Shown here piece by piece: positions 17,901-25,193 of a stretch of 64,000 nucleotides of DNA (position 1 is its first letter; each line of letters opens with the position of its first letter). Location: contig JAGBGX010000009.1 in assembly GCA_017935745.1 (NCBI GenBank), positions 248,001-312,000 on the forward strand. The letters run 5' to 3'. The notes under the pieces are model-generated. The model ran no database searches and had not been told where the DNA came from. It saw only the letters and a list, made by a program, of their open reading frames with translations. This DNA is from Treponema sp. (GTDB lineage: Bacteria; Spirochaetota; Spirochaetia; Treponematales; Treponemataceae). The translations under genes and the position numbers were made by a program.

Positions 17901-19153
17901 TCGCTTTCATTTTCAAACGCCGGAAGATTCAGGCTCATCACGCCGATTTCCGCACCGCGCACCGCTTTCATTATTGCCTGCTCAAACGTATGCCCAATTG
18001 ACATCACTTCGCCAGTTGCCTTCATCTGAGTTCCGAGAGTGCGCTTTGCATACACAAACTTGTCAAACGGAAATTTCGGCATTTTTACGACAACATAGTC
18101 AAGCACCGGCTCAAAGCAGGCTGCCGTTTTCTTTGTGACAGCATTCGGAATTTCATCAAGCGTATAGCCGATTGCAATCAGCGTGGCAACTTTTGCTATA
18201 GGATATCCTGTGGCTTTTGACGCAAGCGCAGAAGAACGGCTCACACGCGGATTCACTTCTATGACTGCATATTCAAAGCTGTCCGGCTTAAGCGCAAACT
18301 GGCAGTTGCATCCGCCTTCCATTCCCAGAGAGCTGATGATATTCAGCGCGGCGGAACGGAGCATCTGGTATTCCTTGTCGCTCAATGTCACCGCAGGAGC
18401 AATTACAATCGAATCCCCCGTATGAATGCCGACAGGATCAAAATTTTCCATTGAGCAGACAGTAAGGACATTTCCCGCACTGTCACGCATCACTTCAAAT
18501 TCAATTTCCTTCCAGCCTGCAATGCATTTTTCCACAAGAATCTGATGAATCGGGGAGCGGTGAAGTCCGTTCTGGGCGATTTCCACCATTTCCTCGTGGC
18601 TGTTTGCAATTCCTCCGCCGGTTCCCCCGAGCGTGAATGCAGGGCGCACAATTGCAGGGTAGCCGATTTCCGTGTCAGCAAACGCAAGCGCATCCTCCAA
18701 TGTTGTCACAACTTTTGAAGGAATGCACGGCTCGCCAATCGAAAGCATTGTATCCTTGAACAGCTGCCGGTCTTCTGCCTTGTCAATCGTCTCAGGCTTC
18801 GCGCCAAGAAGCCGCACTCCGTACTGTTCCAGAAATCCGCTCTTTGCAAGCTCCATGCTGAGCGTAAGCCCCGTCTGTCCGCCGAGCGTAGAAAGAAGGC
18901 TGTCCGGGCGCTCCTTTTTTATGATGCGCTGTATTGTCTCGGGAATAAGCGGCTCAATATAAATCTGATCCGCCATGGAATGGTCTGTCATCAGCGTGGC
19001 CGGATTTGAATTCACCAGGACAACTTCAAGCCCCTGCTCCTTTAAAGCCTTGCACGCCTGGCTTCCCGCATAGTCAAATTCTGCGGCCTGTCCGATAATA
19101 ATCGGGCCGGAGCCTATAACCATAACTTTATGAATTCTTGGATTTAAAGGCAT
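14912..19153 (-). CDS. carB: Carbamoyl-phosphate synthase large subunit fused to a DapF-like epimerase
   Basis: A 1413-residue protein in one frame. Residues 1 to about 1105 are a complete CarB: IHKVMVIGSGPIIIGQAAEF, two ATP-grasp halves (the second starting near GTVIVLGSGPIRIGQGIEF), and a C-terminal methylglyoxal-synthase-like allosteric domain ending after GKIDYVISTSAKGRDPRAD. It makes carbamoyl phosphate from bicarbonate, ATP and ammonia delivered by CarA. Residues about 1108-1413 are a DapF-type diaminopimelate epimerase: MDSTGNDFIVINAM, FNLDGTEGRMAGNAIRC, GNPHCVVF, GNGETLACGTGACAA. Cys1356 is kept, but the other catalytic cysteine position is Ala1180. The frame is open to 19273; I chose the ATG at 19153 because GGGGGATGG precedes it and upstream residues are encoded by leader hairpins. 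Confidence 0.9.
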   Translation of the reverse strand: MPLNPRIHKVMVIGSGPIIIGQAAEFDYAGSQACKALKEQGLEVVLVNSNPATLMTDHSMADQIYIEPLIPETIQRIIKKERPDSLLSTLGGQTGLTLSMELAKSGFLEQYGVRLLGAKPETIDKAEDRQLFKDTMLSIGEPCIPSKVVTTLEDALAFADTEIGYPAIVRPAFTLGGTGGGIANSHEEMVEIAQNGLHRSPIHQILVEKCIAGWKEIEFEVMRDSAGNVLTVCSMENFDPVGIHTGDSIVIAPAVTLSDKEYQMLRSAALNIISSLGMEGGCNCQFALKPDSFEYAVIEVNPRVSRSSALASKATGYPIAKVATLIAIGYTLDEIPNAVTKKTAACFEPVLDYVVVKMPKFPFDKFVYAKRTLGTQMKATGEVMSIGHTFEQAIMKAVRGAEIGVMSLNLPAFENESDDDIVRRVGECTDQRIFAVFQAIKRGILSIVQIQKITKIDLWFLAKLENLALMEREFLQVRSGGKSLTLELYQKAKELGYPDKVIQRLTGQKITGASGILSEAKDAARLVKKGQLAHIPPSYKMVDTCAGEFNAETPYFYGTYDAENEAAGFLAERKSRLEKLSGRAKSKGTVIVLGSGPIRIGQGIEFDYASVQCVWALKRLGYDVVTINNNPETVSTDFDTSDRLYFEPLTPEDVMGVINTEKPIGVVVAFGGQTAIKLTKFLDSQGIRILGTSADSIDLAEDRERFEELCEKLGINRPKGLTVFTEKEALDAARTLGYPVLLRPSYVLGGQNMIIAFNDDDVTEYMRIILAQEIENPVLIDQYMMGTELEVDAICDGKDILIPGIMEHIERTGIHSGDSIAVYPSWNLNDILREKIISQSRELALALGTKGLVNIQYLIYNNDLYIIEVNPRSSRTVPYISKVTNVPMVDLAVRAMLGEKIKDMGFGTGLYRLPPYFAVKVPVFSFEKLMDVDTHLGPEMKSTGEVLGIASTREEAIFKGLIGAGYNMKRSGGVLFSVRKTDRYELPDLAKKFYDMGFRLYATEGNAKTLQDFGMEVETVNKIHENPDDNLLTLLDSGKIDYVISTSAKGRDPRADSVKMRRHAVERDIPCLTAIDTAHAIANCLKSKYSAENVELVDINQLRTKKQRIKFTKMDSTGNDFIVINAMEQEVKNPAGLAVRLCDRRNGGIGADSLVLIEPSEKADAKMRFFNLDGTEGRMAGNAIRCVGKYLYDNNIREIQEKHGKKTDATETITIETGSGIKTLVLYKQDGMVSSVTVDMGMPEFESEKIGTTLVSVDVQQSVIENGSGLPRKAVINVPLKINDAVYKVTCVGIGNPHCVVFSKFVDKEPVSQIGPVFENNTVFLNKTNTEFVRVLGPNELKIRTWERGNGETLACGTGACAAAVASILNGFSSVGTDITVKMRGGELIVKFTGKSIFLTGNTRTCYEGEVEV

Positions 19154-19159
19154 CTGTTT

Positions 19160-19322
19160 TCCATCCCCCATAAAAGCCAAGAAAATTGTTTCAACAATTT
19201 TCTTGGCTTTTATGTGCTTCCGCAATACAAGTTTCCAGCGGAAGCACAGTTGATAAAAAAGTTTGCAACGCAAACTTTAGGTAGATAAAAGCCACGCCAT
19301 TTTAGTGGCTTTTATCTTACAC
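19160..19322 (-). promoter_or_regulatory. Multi-hairpin leader between carA and carB (copy I of a paralogous element)
   Basis: Four hairpins on the minus strand, in order: GATAAAAGCCAC/GTGGCTTTTATC (19305-19316 with 19284-19295); AAAGTTTGC-GTT-GCAAACTTT followed by T (about 19256-19278), which looks like an intrinsic terminator; GTGCTTCCGC/GCGGAAGCAC (about 19214-19247); and a 19-bp stem around 19172-19211 ending in GGCTTTTATGGGGGA at the carB ribosome site. The same arrangement precedes the Lrp gene at 56155. It could terminate carA, attenuate carB or be a mobile-type repeat. Confidence 0.65.
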
Positions 19323-19327
19323 CCTTT

Positions 19328-20650
19328 CTATTTTTTTAAGCCGGCACCAGTTCTTTTTGTGCCTTTTACTGCCTTTGCAAAGCTGCGGATTGAATCGATC
19401 CGTTCAAATTCAGCCTTGAAATGTGCAAAATAGCCATGATTATTGATAAGCCGGACAAAATCATCAAACAAAAATCCTGTGTCAAGCGGCCCTGAGCAGG
19501 CTTCAGGATGAAACTGAACGCTGAACGCAGGAATCTTTGTATAGACAATTCCCTCGCATGTTCCGTCATTTGTATTCACAAAGCTTAAGACAGCATCTTT
19601 CGGAACTGAACTGTTTTTTACTGCATATCCATGGTTCTGGCTTGAAATGTACACGCGTCCTGTTGAAAGCTGCTTTACCGGCTGATTTGCGCCGCGGTGC
19701 CCGTACTTCAGCTTTACTGTGTCAGCCCCCATTGCAAGAGCCAAAAGCTGATGCCCAAGGCAAATTCCAAAAATCGGAATGCCGGACTTTGCAATCTTTC
19801 TAAGCTCTTCAATTATCCTGATATTTTCCTTCGGATCTCCCGGCCCGTTTGAAAGCATGATTCCGTCAGGCTTCAGCGCAAGAATTTCCTTTGCAGAAGA
19901 GGAAGCCGGAACAACAGCAACATCAAGTCCGCGCTTTAAAAGTTCCCGCCGGATGTTTGCCTTCGCACCAAAATCCCACAGCACAGCTTTTTTTCCTTTT
20001 CCGTCTTTCATAGCGGTGTCAGGATCGTTTACTTTTGTTCCGTCAGCGCGGACGGGTACAAATCTGTACTCAGCGGATTCTTTAAATACCGTTTCTGCGT
20101 TTTCTTCTATCTTGGAAGCATTGCATGTCACGCTTTCCACTGCATTTTTTATTCTGTATGACTTGATTTTTTTCAGAAGCTTTTCTTTTTCCGCGGGATT
20201 TTTCAATGCCTTCCGTATGTTTTTTGCTTCCTCGCTGTCCCCGGAAACAATCATTCCGTTCATAACGCCAGTTTCCCGAAGAACTTTTGTGAGCGCCCTC
20301 GTGTCAATGCCGCACAGCCCGATTATATTTCTCGAGGCAAGAAACGTATCTAAATCATATTCACATCTGAAATTTGAAGGAATCTCGCAGCAGGATCTGA
20401 CAATATAGCCGCTTACATGAATATCAGCACTTTCAAAATCCTTTGAAATAATTCCGTAGTTTCCTATCAAAGGAAATGTCTGAACAACAAGCTGTCCGTA
20501 ATAACTTGGATCTGTCAGCGTCTCCAAGTATCCGTTCATTCCTGTGGTAAACACGGCCTCACCAGTCACACAGCCAGCCGCACCACATCCTGTTCCTTCA
20601 AAGACCTGCCCGTTTGCAAGGATTAAAAATGCTTTAGTAGAATCTGTCAT
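19328..20650 (-). CDS. carA: Carbamoyl-phosphate synthase small subunit
   Basis: 440 residues. The glutaminase subunit releases ammonia from glutamine for CarB, feeding arginine and pyrimidine synthesis. The N-terminal CarA domain has FLILANGQVFEGTGCG and FTTGMNGYLETLTDPSYYGQ. The class I amidotransferase domain has GICLGHQLLALAMG with the nucleophilic Cys, and VQFHPEACSGP with the His-Glu pair. It is about 55 residues longer than the E. coli protein, mainly in the Lys/Glu-rich stretch between the domains and at the C-terminus. No ribosome site precedes the ATG. It lies upstream of carB, separated by a hairpin-rich 174 bases. Confidence 0.95.
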   Translation of the reverse strand: MTDSTKAFLILANGQVFEGTGCGAAGCVTGEAVFTTGMNGYLETLTDPSYYGQLVVQTFPLIGNYGIISKDFESADIHVSGYIVRSCCEIPSNFRCEYDLDTFLASRNIIGLCGIDTRALTKVLRETGVMNGMIVSGDSEEAKNIRKALKNPAEKEKLLKKIKSYRIKNAVESVTCNASKIEENAETVFKESAEYRFVPVRADGTKVNDPDTAMKDGKGKKAVLWDFGAKANIRRELLKRGLDVAVVPASSSAKEILALKPDGIMLSNGPGDPKENIRIIEELRKIAKSGIPIFGICLGHQLLALAMGADTVKLKYGHRGANQPVKQLSTGRVYISSQNHGYAVKNSSVPKDAVLSFVNTNDGTCEGIVYTKIPAFSVQFHPEACSGPLDTGFLFDDFVRLINNHGYFAHFKAEFERIDSIRSFAKAVKGTKRTGAGLKK

Positions 20651-20667
20651 ACTAAAATATTAGTATA
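20649..20667 (-). promoter_or_regulatory. Palindrome and -10 box at the carA start
   Basis: TATACT on the minus strand (20662-20667) is part of a near-perfect inverted repeat ATACTAA/TTAGTAT that reaches the carA ATG. It could be an operator overlapping the start of transcription. No -35 is clear. Confidence 0.4.
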
Positions 20668-20772
20668 CATTTTTTTTCTTTTTCTGTATAGAGCGAAAAA
20701 GAGCCTCTTTGCTTTCTCCAGATTATAGACTTTTCCAATCTGTTCCTATACAATAACAGCCAAGGAAATTCC

Positions 20773-21561
20773 GTGTCTGTAAATCCCAAGCTAAAAGAAC
20801 GCCTTGTTTTTCTGGCTGAAAAATATGAGCATCCTGACTTTCTCAAAAAAGATCCGTCTCAGTTTATGCACAGGTATCATTCTGTCCGGGATCAGGAAAC
20901 AGTTGCATTTCTTGCTGCAAACATGGCATTCGGGCAGCGCGCGCAGATTCTTTCACATATAGAGTGTATTTTGCAGCAGGCAGGAGCGCATCCGTCTGAA
21001 TGGGTACAGAATGAAGGGTACAAACAGTTTTTTACCGGCGGAACAACATCTTTCTACCGGATGTATACACATAATGACTACATTCTTTTTTTTGACACGC
21101 TGAAACTGTTTCTGGACAATTCTGATACAATCGGTTCTTATATCTGTACCCATCATACAGCTGAATCTGGATTCCTTCATGAAACAATCTGTTCCCTTTT
21201 TCCGCAAAACTGTACCCTTGTTCCTCATTCAAAAAATTCAGCTGCAAAAAAAATGAACATGCTGCTGCGCTGGATGGTGCGGGACAATTCCCCAGTAGAT
21301 CTCGGGCTATGGAATTCCTGGCATAGCAAAGAGCAGCTGCTCATTCCGCTGGATGTCCATGTCCTGCAGGAAGCTACAAAAATGGGAATTCTGTCACCTT
21401 CATCCAGCGGAAAACTGCCATCTGCCACCATAAAGACAGCTGTTCTTCTGAAAGAAGCTATGCAAGAAGTGTTTCCTTCAGATCCTGCAAAAGCAGATTT
21501 TGCGCTTTTCGGACTGGGTGTAGACACTTCTGAATCAAACAGTTACTATAGTAAAGTATGA
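20773..21561 (+). CDS. TIGR02757-family (DUF2400) protein
   Basis: 262 residues, soluble. The N-terminal region with HRYHSVRDQETVAFLAANMA and FGQRAQILSHIECIL, the central FYRMYTHNDYILFF, and the C-terminal LNMLLRWMVRD-like and DVHVLQEATKMGIL segments match the conserved family TIGR02757, found mainly in spirochaetes and Bacteroidetes; function unknown, with a helix-hairpin-helix-like flavour. Start is a GTG with AAGGAAA upstream. The stop overlaps the yhbY ATG by four bases. The gene holds three copies of the GGGTACAG octamer. Confidence 0.85.
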   Translation: MSVNPKLKERLVFLAEKYEHPDFLKKDPSQFMHRYHSVRDQETVAFLAANMAFGQRAQILSHIECILQQAGAHPSEWVQNEGYKQFFTGGTTSFYRMYTHNDYILFFDTLKLFLDNSDTIGSYICTHHTAESGFLHETICSLFPQNCTLVPHSKNSAAKKMNMLLRWMVRDNSPVDLGLWNSWHSKEQLLIPLDVHVLQEATKMGILSPSSSGKLPSATIKTAVLLKEAMQEVFPSDPAKADFALFGLGVDTSESNSYYSKV

Positions 21562-21854
21562 ATGAACTTACAAGCAAGCAAAGAAAAATTCTGGAAAAAG
21601 CGGCGCACAAACTGAATCCTGTTGTAATTATAGGACAAAACGGTGTCACCGATTCTCTTATAAAAATGGTGGATGCAACGCTGCAAGCGCATGAGCTTAT
21701 TAAAGTAAAATTCAACGAATTCAAGGAAGACCGTCATTCCTTTGCCAGCGATATAGCGCAAAAAACAAATGCCGCGCTTGTGAGCATCATAGGAAATGTC
21801 GCACTGTTCTACCGGCAAAATGAAAATCCTGAAAAGCGGAAATTCAAAATATAA
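21558..21854 (+). CDS. yhbY: YhbY-type (CRM domain) RNA-binding protein
   Basis: 98 residues comprising a single CRM/YhbY domain: LTSKQRKILEKAAHKLNPVV, the GQNG loop and HELIKVKFNEF. The family binds pre-50S ribosomal particles and aids ribosome assembly. Its start overlaps the previous stop codon (ATGA), so it is translated with the TIGR02757 protein, and the cytidine deaminase gene follows after 12 bases. Confidence 0.92.
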   Translation: MNELTSKQRKILEKAAHKLNPVVIIGQNGVTDSLIKMVDATLQAHELIKVKFNEFKEDRHSFASDIAQKTNAALVSIIGNVALFYRQNENPEKRKFKI

Positions 21855-21866
21855 ACGGAAACCAGT

Positions 21867-22277
21867 ATGGAAAACGAAACTATTCCTGTGGCGCTCCTCA
21901 TACAAAAAGCGCTGGAAATGATGCATTTTTCCTATGCTCCATATTCGCATTTTCATGTGGGTGCTGCCCTCCTTACAAAAGACGGACAGATTTTCACCGG
22001 ATGCAACATCGAAAACGCAGCATTCGGGCCGAGCAACTGCGCAGAACGAACCGCTCTTTTCAAGGCTGTCAGCGAAGGAAAAAAAGAATTTTCTGCAATC
22101 GCTATAACCGGCGGGCCAAACGGAACTGTCAAAACGTACTGCCCGCCATGCGGTGTCTGCCGCCAGGTGCTGGCAGAATTCTGCGACAAGGACTTCAAAA
22201 TAATCATGGCTGTCTCTGCTGCTGACTTTAAAATACGCACGCTCGGAGAAATTTTGCCCGAAAGCTTTTCATTATAA
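21867..22277 (+). CDS. cdd: Cytidine deaminase
   Basis: 136 residues, typical of the small homotetrameric enzymes. It converts cytidine and deoxycytidine to uridine and deoxyuridine in pyrimidine salvage. The catalytic motif CNIENAAFGPSNCAERTAL (with Cys-Ala-Glu) and the second zinc motif YCPPCGVCRQVLAEF (PCGVC) are intact. A CGGAAA ribosome site precedes the ATG. It is the third gene of the TIGR02757-yhbY-cdd unit. Confidence 0.96.
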   Translation: MENETIPVALLIQKALEMMHFSYAPYSHFHVGAALLTKDGQIFTGCNIENAAFGPSNCAERTALFKAVSEGKKEFSAIAITGGPNGTVKTYCPPCGVCRQVLAEFCDKDFKIIMAVSAADFKIRTLGEILPESFSL

Positions 22278-22355
22278 TTTGATTTTTTTAAAATCATCTT
22301 CTATAATAAGATAATACTGTCTATTTTATGGGTACAGATTCGGGAGGAGTTTTTC

Positions 22356-23717
22356 TTGAAGGGCTTGGAAATAACTTTAGACAAGGCAAGCAAGGTCAAG
22401 CTTTACCATCAGCTTTACTTGGCCTTTGTAAATGCGATAGAAAAAAATGAGCTTCCAGAAGGAACAAAAATTCCTTCAATCAGAACGCTTTCTGAAGAAT
22501 ACAATATAAGCCGCAACACAGTCACAAAAGCCTACAGCGAGCTTCAGGCAAACGGATACGTCTACTCGCTTTCAAAAAGCGGATTCTTCACAAAAAGCCC
22601 TTCAGAAGAATCACCTGAAAAGCCGGATATTCCGCCTGTTCTGGCAGAAAAAGATTCCATCATTCCGACAGTCGACTCTATTATAAAAGAACGGATGAAA
22701 GAAAACGATACGGAAGAAATTCCTGCTCTTCTGGAAACAGCAACTGACAGCCGGCAGCACAAAAAGCCGGAGCTTTTTATTATGAAGGATCCGTTTTCAT
22801 TCGGCACCAGCGGAGAAGAGACAGAGATAGAAGAACCTCCGTTCCAAAAAGACGGAAAAGCTGATGAATTTTCCGGCAAGGAATCTGCCAATGAAAAAAC
22901 AGAAGCCGAATCCTCCCCGGAAGAAGCATTTGTTGCCTCTGCGGCTACAGCCATAAAGGAGTATAAAAAGCTGCTTGCAGAAACAGACAATGCGGATCCA
23001 ATGGGAGAAGAGTTTCTGCGCATTGCCATAGCATCTTTCCTGTATCAGTTTCATCATATTGATGCAGATGCGTCACAAATAATCATTTCCTCCAACAAGG
23101 AAAATTTGCTGTTCAAGCTGCTTATGCTTGATGAATTCAAAAAAACAGCCGGACTGCACGGACTGCTTCAGCTGGCAGAAAAAAGTATCGGTCACACACA
23201 AAAAGAAAAGGAGCCGTCCATTTCAATCGTTTCCTTAAACGGCTCTTCACTGGGCACTGTCTTTCAGACTGCGGGATTCTCTGTAAATTCTGTCGCGGTC
23301 AATTCACAAAAGCCGCTTTCAGCAGCATTGGAAGAAACAAGATGTTCTGCCGCATTTATTTATTCAAATGATTTCGGCTTTGGACAAGAACAAAGGGTAC
23401 AGGAACTGCTTGACTGGCTGAAAAAAGAAGAGTACAGATATGTCATTGAATATGACACTTCCACACAGCCCGGCGAAATACAAAGCATATACCGCATGAA
23501 AAAAGACAGATGCGTTTACCTGAGCAATTTTTCACATCTTATTTCCAAATCTGTCAGCGTAGCAATAGCTGTTCTTCCTAAAAATCTTATTGCAAGCTAT
23601 AAAAAGCGTTATGCATGCCTTGAAAGTCCGCTCTCCTTGCTGAGCCAGATTGCACTCACCGACTATCTGAAAAAAGGCAAGCTCACAAAATATCTTTCAG
23701 GCATTGAACAGATTTAG
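22356..23717 (+). CDS. MocR-like GntR regulator with a degenerate aminotransferase domain
   Basis: 453 residues. Residues 1-75 are a GntR winged helix: KLYHQLYLAFVNAIEKNELP, KIPSIRTLSEEYNISRNTV. A long acidic linker (about 80-200) follows, then a fold-type I aminotransferase-like region. In MocR proteins the PLP lysine sits in a Y-x-x-x-F-S-K motif; here the sequence is YLSNFSHLISKSV, with His in that place, and the following arginine of the LRxGY motif is also lost. The protein ends about 50 residues earlier than usual. It probably binds no PLP and acts as a different ligand sensor or a simple repressor. Start is TTG with a strong GGGAGGAG site. Confidence 0.75.
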   Translation: MKGLEITLDKASKVKLYHQLYLAFVNAIEKNELPEGTKIPSIRTLSEEYNISRNTVTKAYSELQANGYVYSLSKSGFFTKSPSEESPEKPDIPPVLAEKDSIIPTVDSIIKERMKENDTEEIPALLETATDSRQHKKPELFIMKDPFSFGTSGEETEIEEPPFQKDGKADEFSGKESANEKTEAESSPEEAFVASAATAIKEYKKLLAETDNADPMGEEFLRIAIASFLYQFHHIDADASQIIISSNKENLLFKLLMLDEFKKTAGLHGLLQLAEKSIGHTQKEKEPSISIVSLNGSSLGTVFQTAGFSVNSVAVNSQKPLSAALEETRCSAAFIYSNDFGFGQEQRVQELLDWLKKEEYRYVIEYDTSTQPGEIQSIYRMKKDRCVYLSNFSHLISKSVSVAIAVLPKNLIASYKKRYACLESPLSLLSQIALTDYLKKGKLTKYLSGIEQI

Positions 23718-24481
23718 CTGTTTTCAAAAATTTCTTTTCTATGTCTGCTTCCGATTTTTTCAAGGCATTCTTTGAGCGGCATATTTTCATTCTGACTTTG
23801 AAAACTGTGCAATTCAACTAAAAAACGGTTCATTGAAAAGTGCTGATATACAAAAACTGAATCCCACAATCTGCACCCTTTGTAAAGCCGCTTCAGTTCA
23901 TCTCTGTACCCTGAAAAAATACCGTTTCTTTTCAGCTCTGAATACCCAACAAGCCAAAGCTGAGGAACTGATGCATTGAAGGGTACAGATTCTGCAAGTC
24001 CTGCATGAAGCTGAAATGCAAGACGTGCCATCTGTATCTGGCTTTCTTGGATTACAGCTTGCACATCACTGTCACCATTTTTTATCAGATACTTTAAATG
24101 AACTGTCTTTGCCGTATGAACTGGTGTTTTATTGAGGATTAACACATTTTTTCTAAAATCTATTCCCAGCTCTGAATTCCGCCGGAAAAATCCTTCAGCA
24201 ATTCGGCCGCTCTGACCCACAAGATACTGCCGGTTTGCATTCAGCTGTTCTTCTTTTCCAGGATTGTCCCCAATGACAATAAGAATGATTTTGTCATCTT
24301 TTGTTACTGTATCATAAGCAGTATTATACACAACCGCATTTTCCAACGGATACGCAGGAAGCTCAGCTGCTGCAGTCTTTTGCAATGGGTACAGTTTTTC
24401 TGACAGTATGCTCCATTGTTCACAAAGTTTTTTATATGATTCTCTGAATTCTACAAAAGCACTCCATTGGCTGTCTGTCAT
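23714..24481 (-). CDS. Uracil-DNA glycosylase superfamily-like protein
   Basis: 255 residues, soluble. IILIVIGDNPGKEEQ resembles the water-activating motif of family 4/5-type glycosylases (G-x-x-P-G-x-x-E), and YLVGQSGRIAEGFF the following helix. The C-terminal part is not clearly the usual HPS motif; LWLVGYSELKRNGIF stands near that place. Thus a role in base excision is possible but unproved. AAGGA precedes the ATG by about eight bases. Its stop overlaps the convergent MocR-like gene's stop by four bases. Confidence 0.55.
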   Translation of the reverse strand: MTDSQWSAFVEFRESYKKLCEQWSILSEKLYPLQKTAAAELPAYPLENAVVYNTAYDTVTKDDKIILIVIGDNPGKEEQLNANRQYLVGQSGRIAEGFFRRNSELGIDFRKNVLILNKTPVHTAKTVHLKYLIKNGDSDVQAVIQESQIQMARLAFQLHAGLAESVPFNASVPQLWLVGYSELKRNGIFSGYRDELKRLYKGCRLWDSVFVYQHFSMNRFLVELHSFQSQNENMPLKECLEKIGSRHRKEIFENS

Positions 24482-24484
24482 TTT

Positions 24485-25021
24485 CTATTTCCTTATTTTT
24501 TTTCGCATTATAATGCCATCTGTACCCATTGGATTTCCGGGAAAAAAAGACGGTATTGTGTTATAATCTGAAAATCCATTTTCCTTGTATATGCGGACTG
24601 CATTCTGCCATTCCTTGCTTACAACAAGCAGAATATCTGTTATTCTGGGAAAAGCTTTGCAAATTCTTTGAATACTTTCACAAAACAGCTTTTTCCCCAT
24701 GCCGCTTCCCCGGAATTTTCTTGAAACAGCAATAGAACTAATATACAGCACAAAGCCGTCATTTACGTGATTCTGTACTGCTGAATGGTTCAGTGAAAAG
24801 CATCTGTCACCTTTTTCAGGTACAGAATTCCATAATTCAGAGCAAAAATATCCTGCCAGAGTACCGCAGCATTCTAAAACAAAGAATCCGTCTGAAAATG
24901 CCTGCATGCGCTCAAAAAAAACTTGTCTGGACTCTTGAATGTCAGGCAAAAAAGATTCGCTTTCTATTTTCAGTATATTTTCTAAATCCGATTCTGTGGC
25001 ATTCCGTATGATGCTGATCAT
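24485..25021 (-). CDS. GNAT-family N-acetyltransferase (RimI-like)
   Basis: 178 residues, a single GNAT domain. YISSIAVSRKFRGSGMGKKL contains the R-x-x-G-x-G acetyl-CoA loop, and VSKEWQNAVRIYKENGFSD is the typical final strand-helix. RimI-type enzymes acetylate protein N-termini, but the substrate here is not predictable. It lies four bases upstream of the UDG-like gene. Its 5' flank (25022-25193) is a cluster of DnaA boxes. Confidence 0.8.
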   Translation of the reverse strand: MISIIRNATESDLENILKIESESFLPDIQESRQVFFERMQAFSDGFFVLECCGTLAGYFCSELWNSVPEKGDRCFSLNHSAVQNHVNDGFVLYISSIAVSRKFRGSGMGKKLFCESIQRICKAFPRITDILLVVSKEWQNAVRIYKENGFSDYNTIPSFFPGNPMGTDGIIMRKKIRK

Positions 25022-25193
25022 TTTCCTGTATCACTGAAACAACTTTATCCACAAAACTGTGGAAAACCTGTTATTATTTATGTGAATTTAAAGAGAATTT
25101 TCCACAATTTTCTGTGGAAAATTCTATAATTCCTGTGGAAAACTTTGTGTATACAGCTTAAACAGGAATTTTGTAAAATAAACCGCCGATTTT
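25022..25193. other. DnaA-box cluster, candidate origin or DnaA-titration site
   Basis: Five DnaA-box sequences lie within 98 bases: TTATCCACA, a perfect consensus (25045-25053); TGTGGAAAA (25058-25066); TTTTCCACA (25098-25106); TGTGGAAAA (25113-25121); TGTGGAAAA (25134-25142). They form three outward or inward pairs with AT-rich DNA on the right. It is about 8.5 kb from the dnaA-dnaN gap. Confidence 0.65.

Noticed and set aside
19154-19273. A 40-codon longer carB reading frame
   Set aside because: The extra codons are encoded by leader hairpins also present before the Lrp gene, and a good ribosome site precedes the ATG at 19153.
22562-23057. Two minus-strand frames opposite the MocR-like gene's acidic linker
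   Set aside because: Shadows caused by the biased composition of the linker; no starts with ribosome sites.
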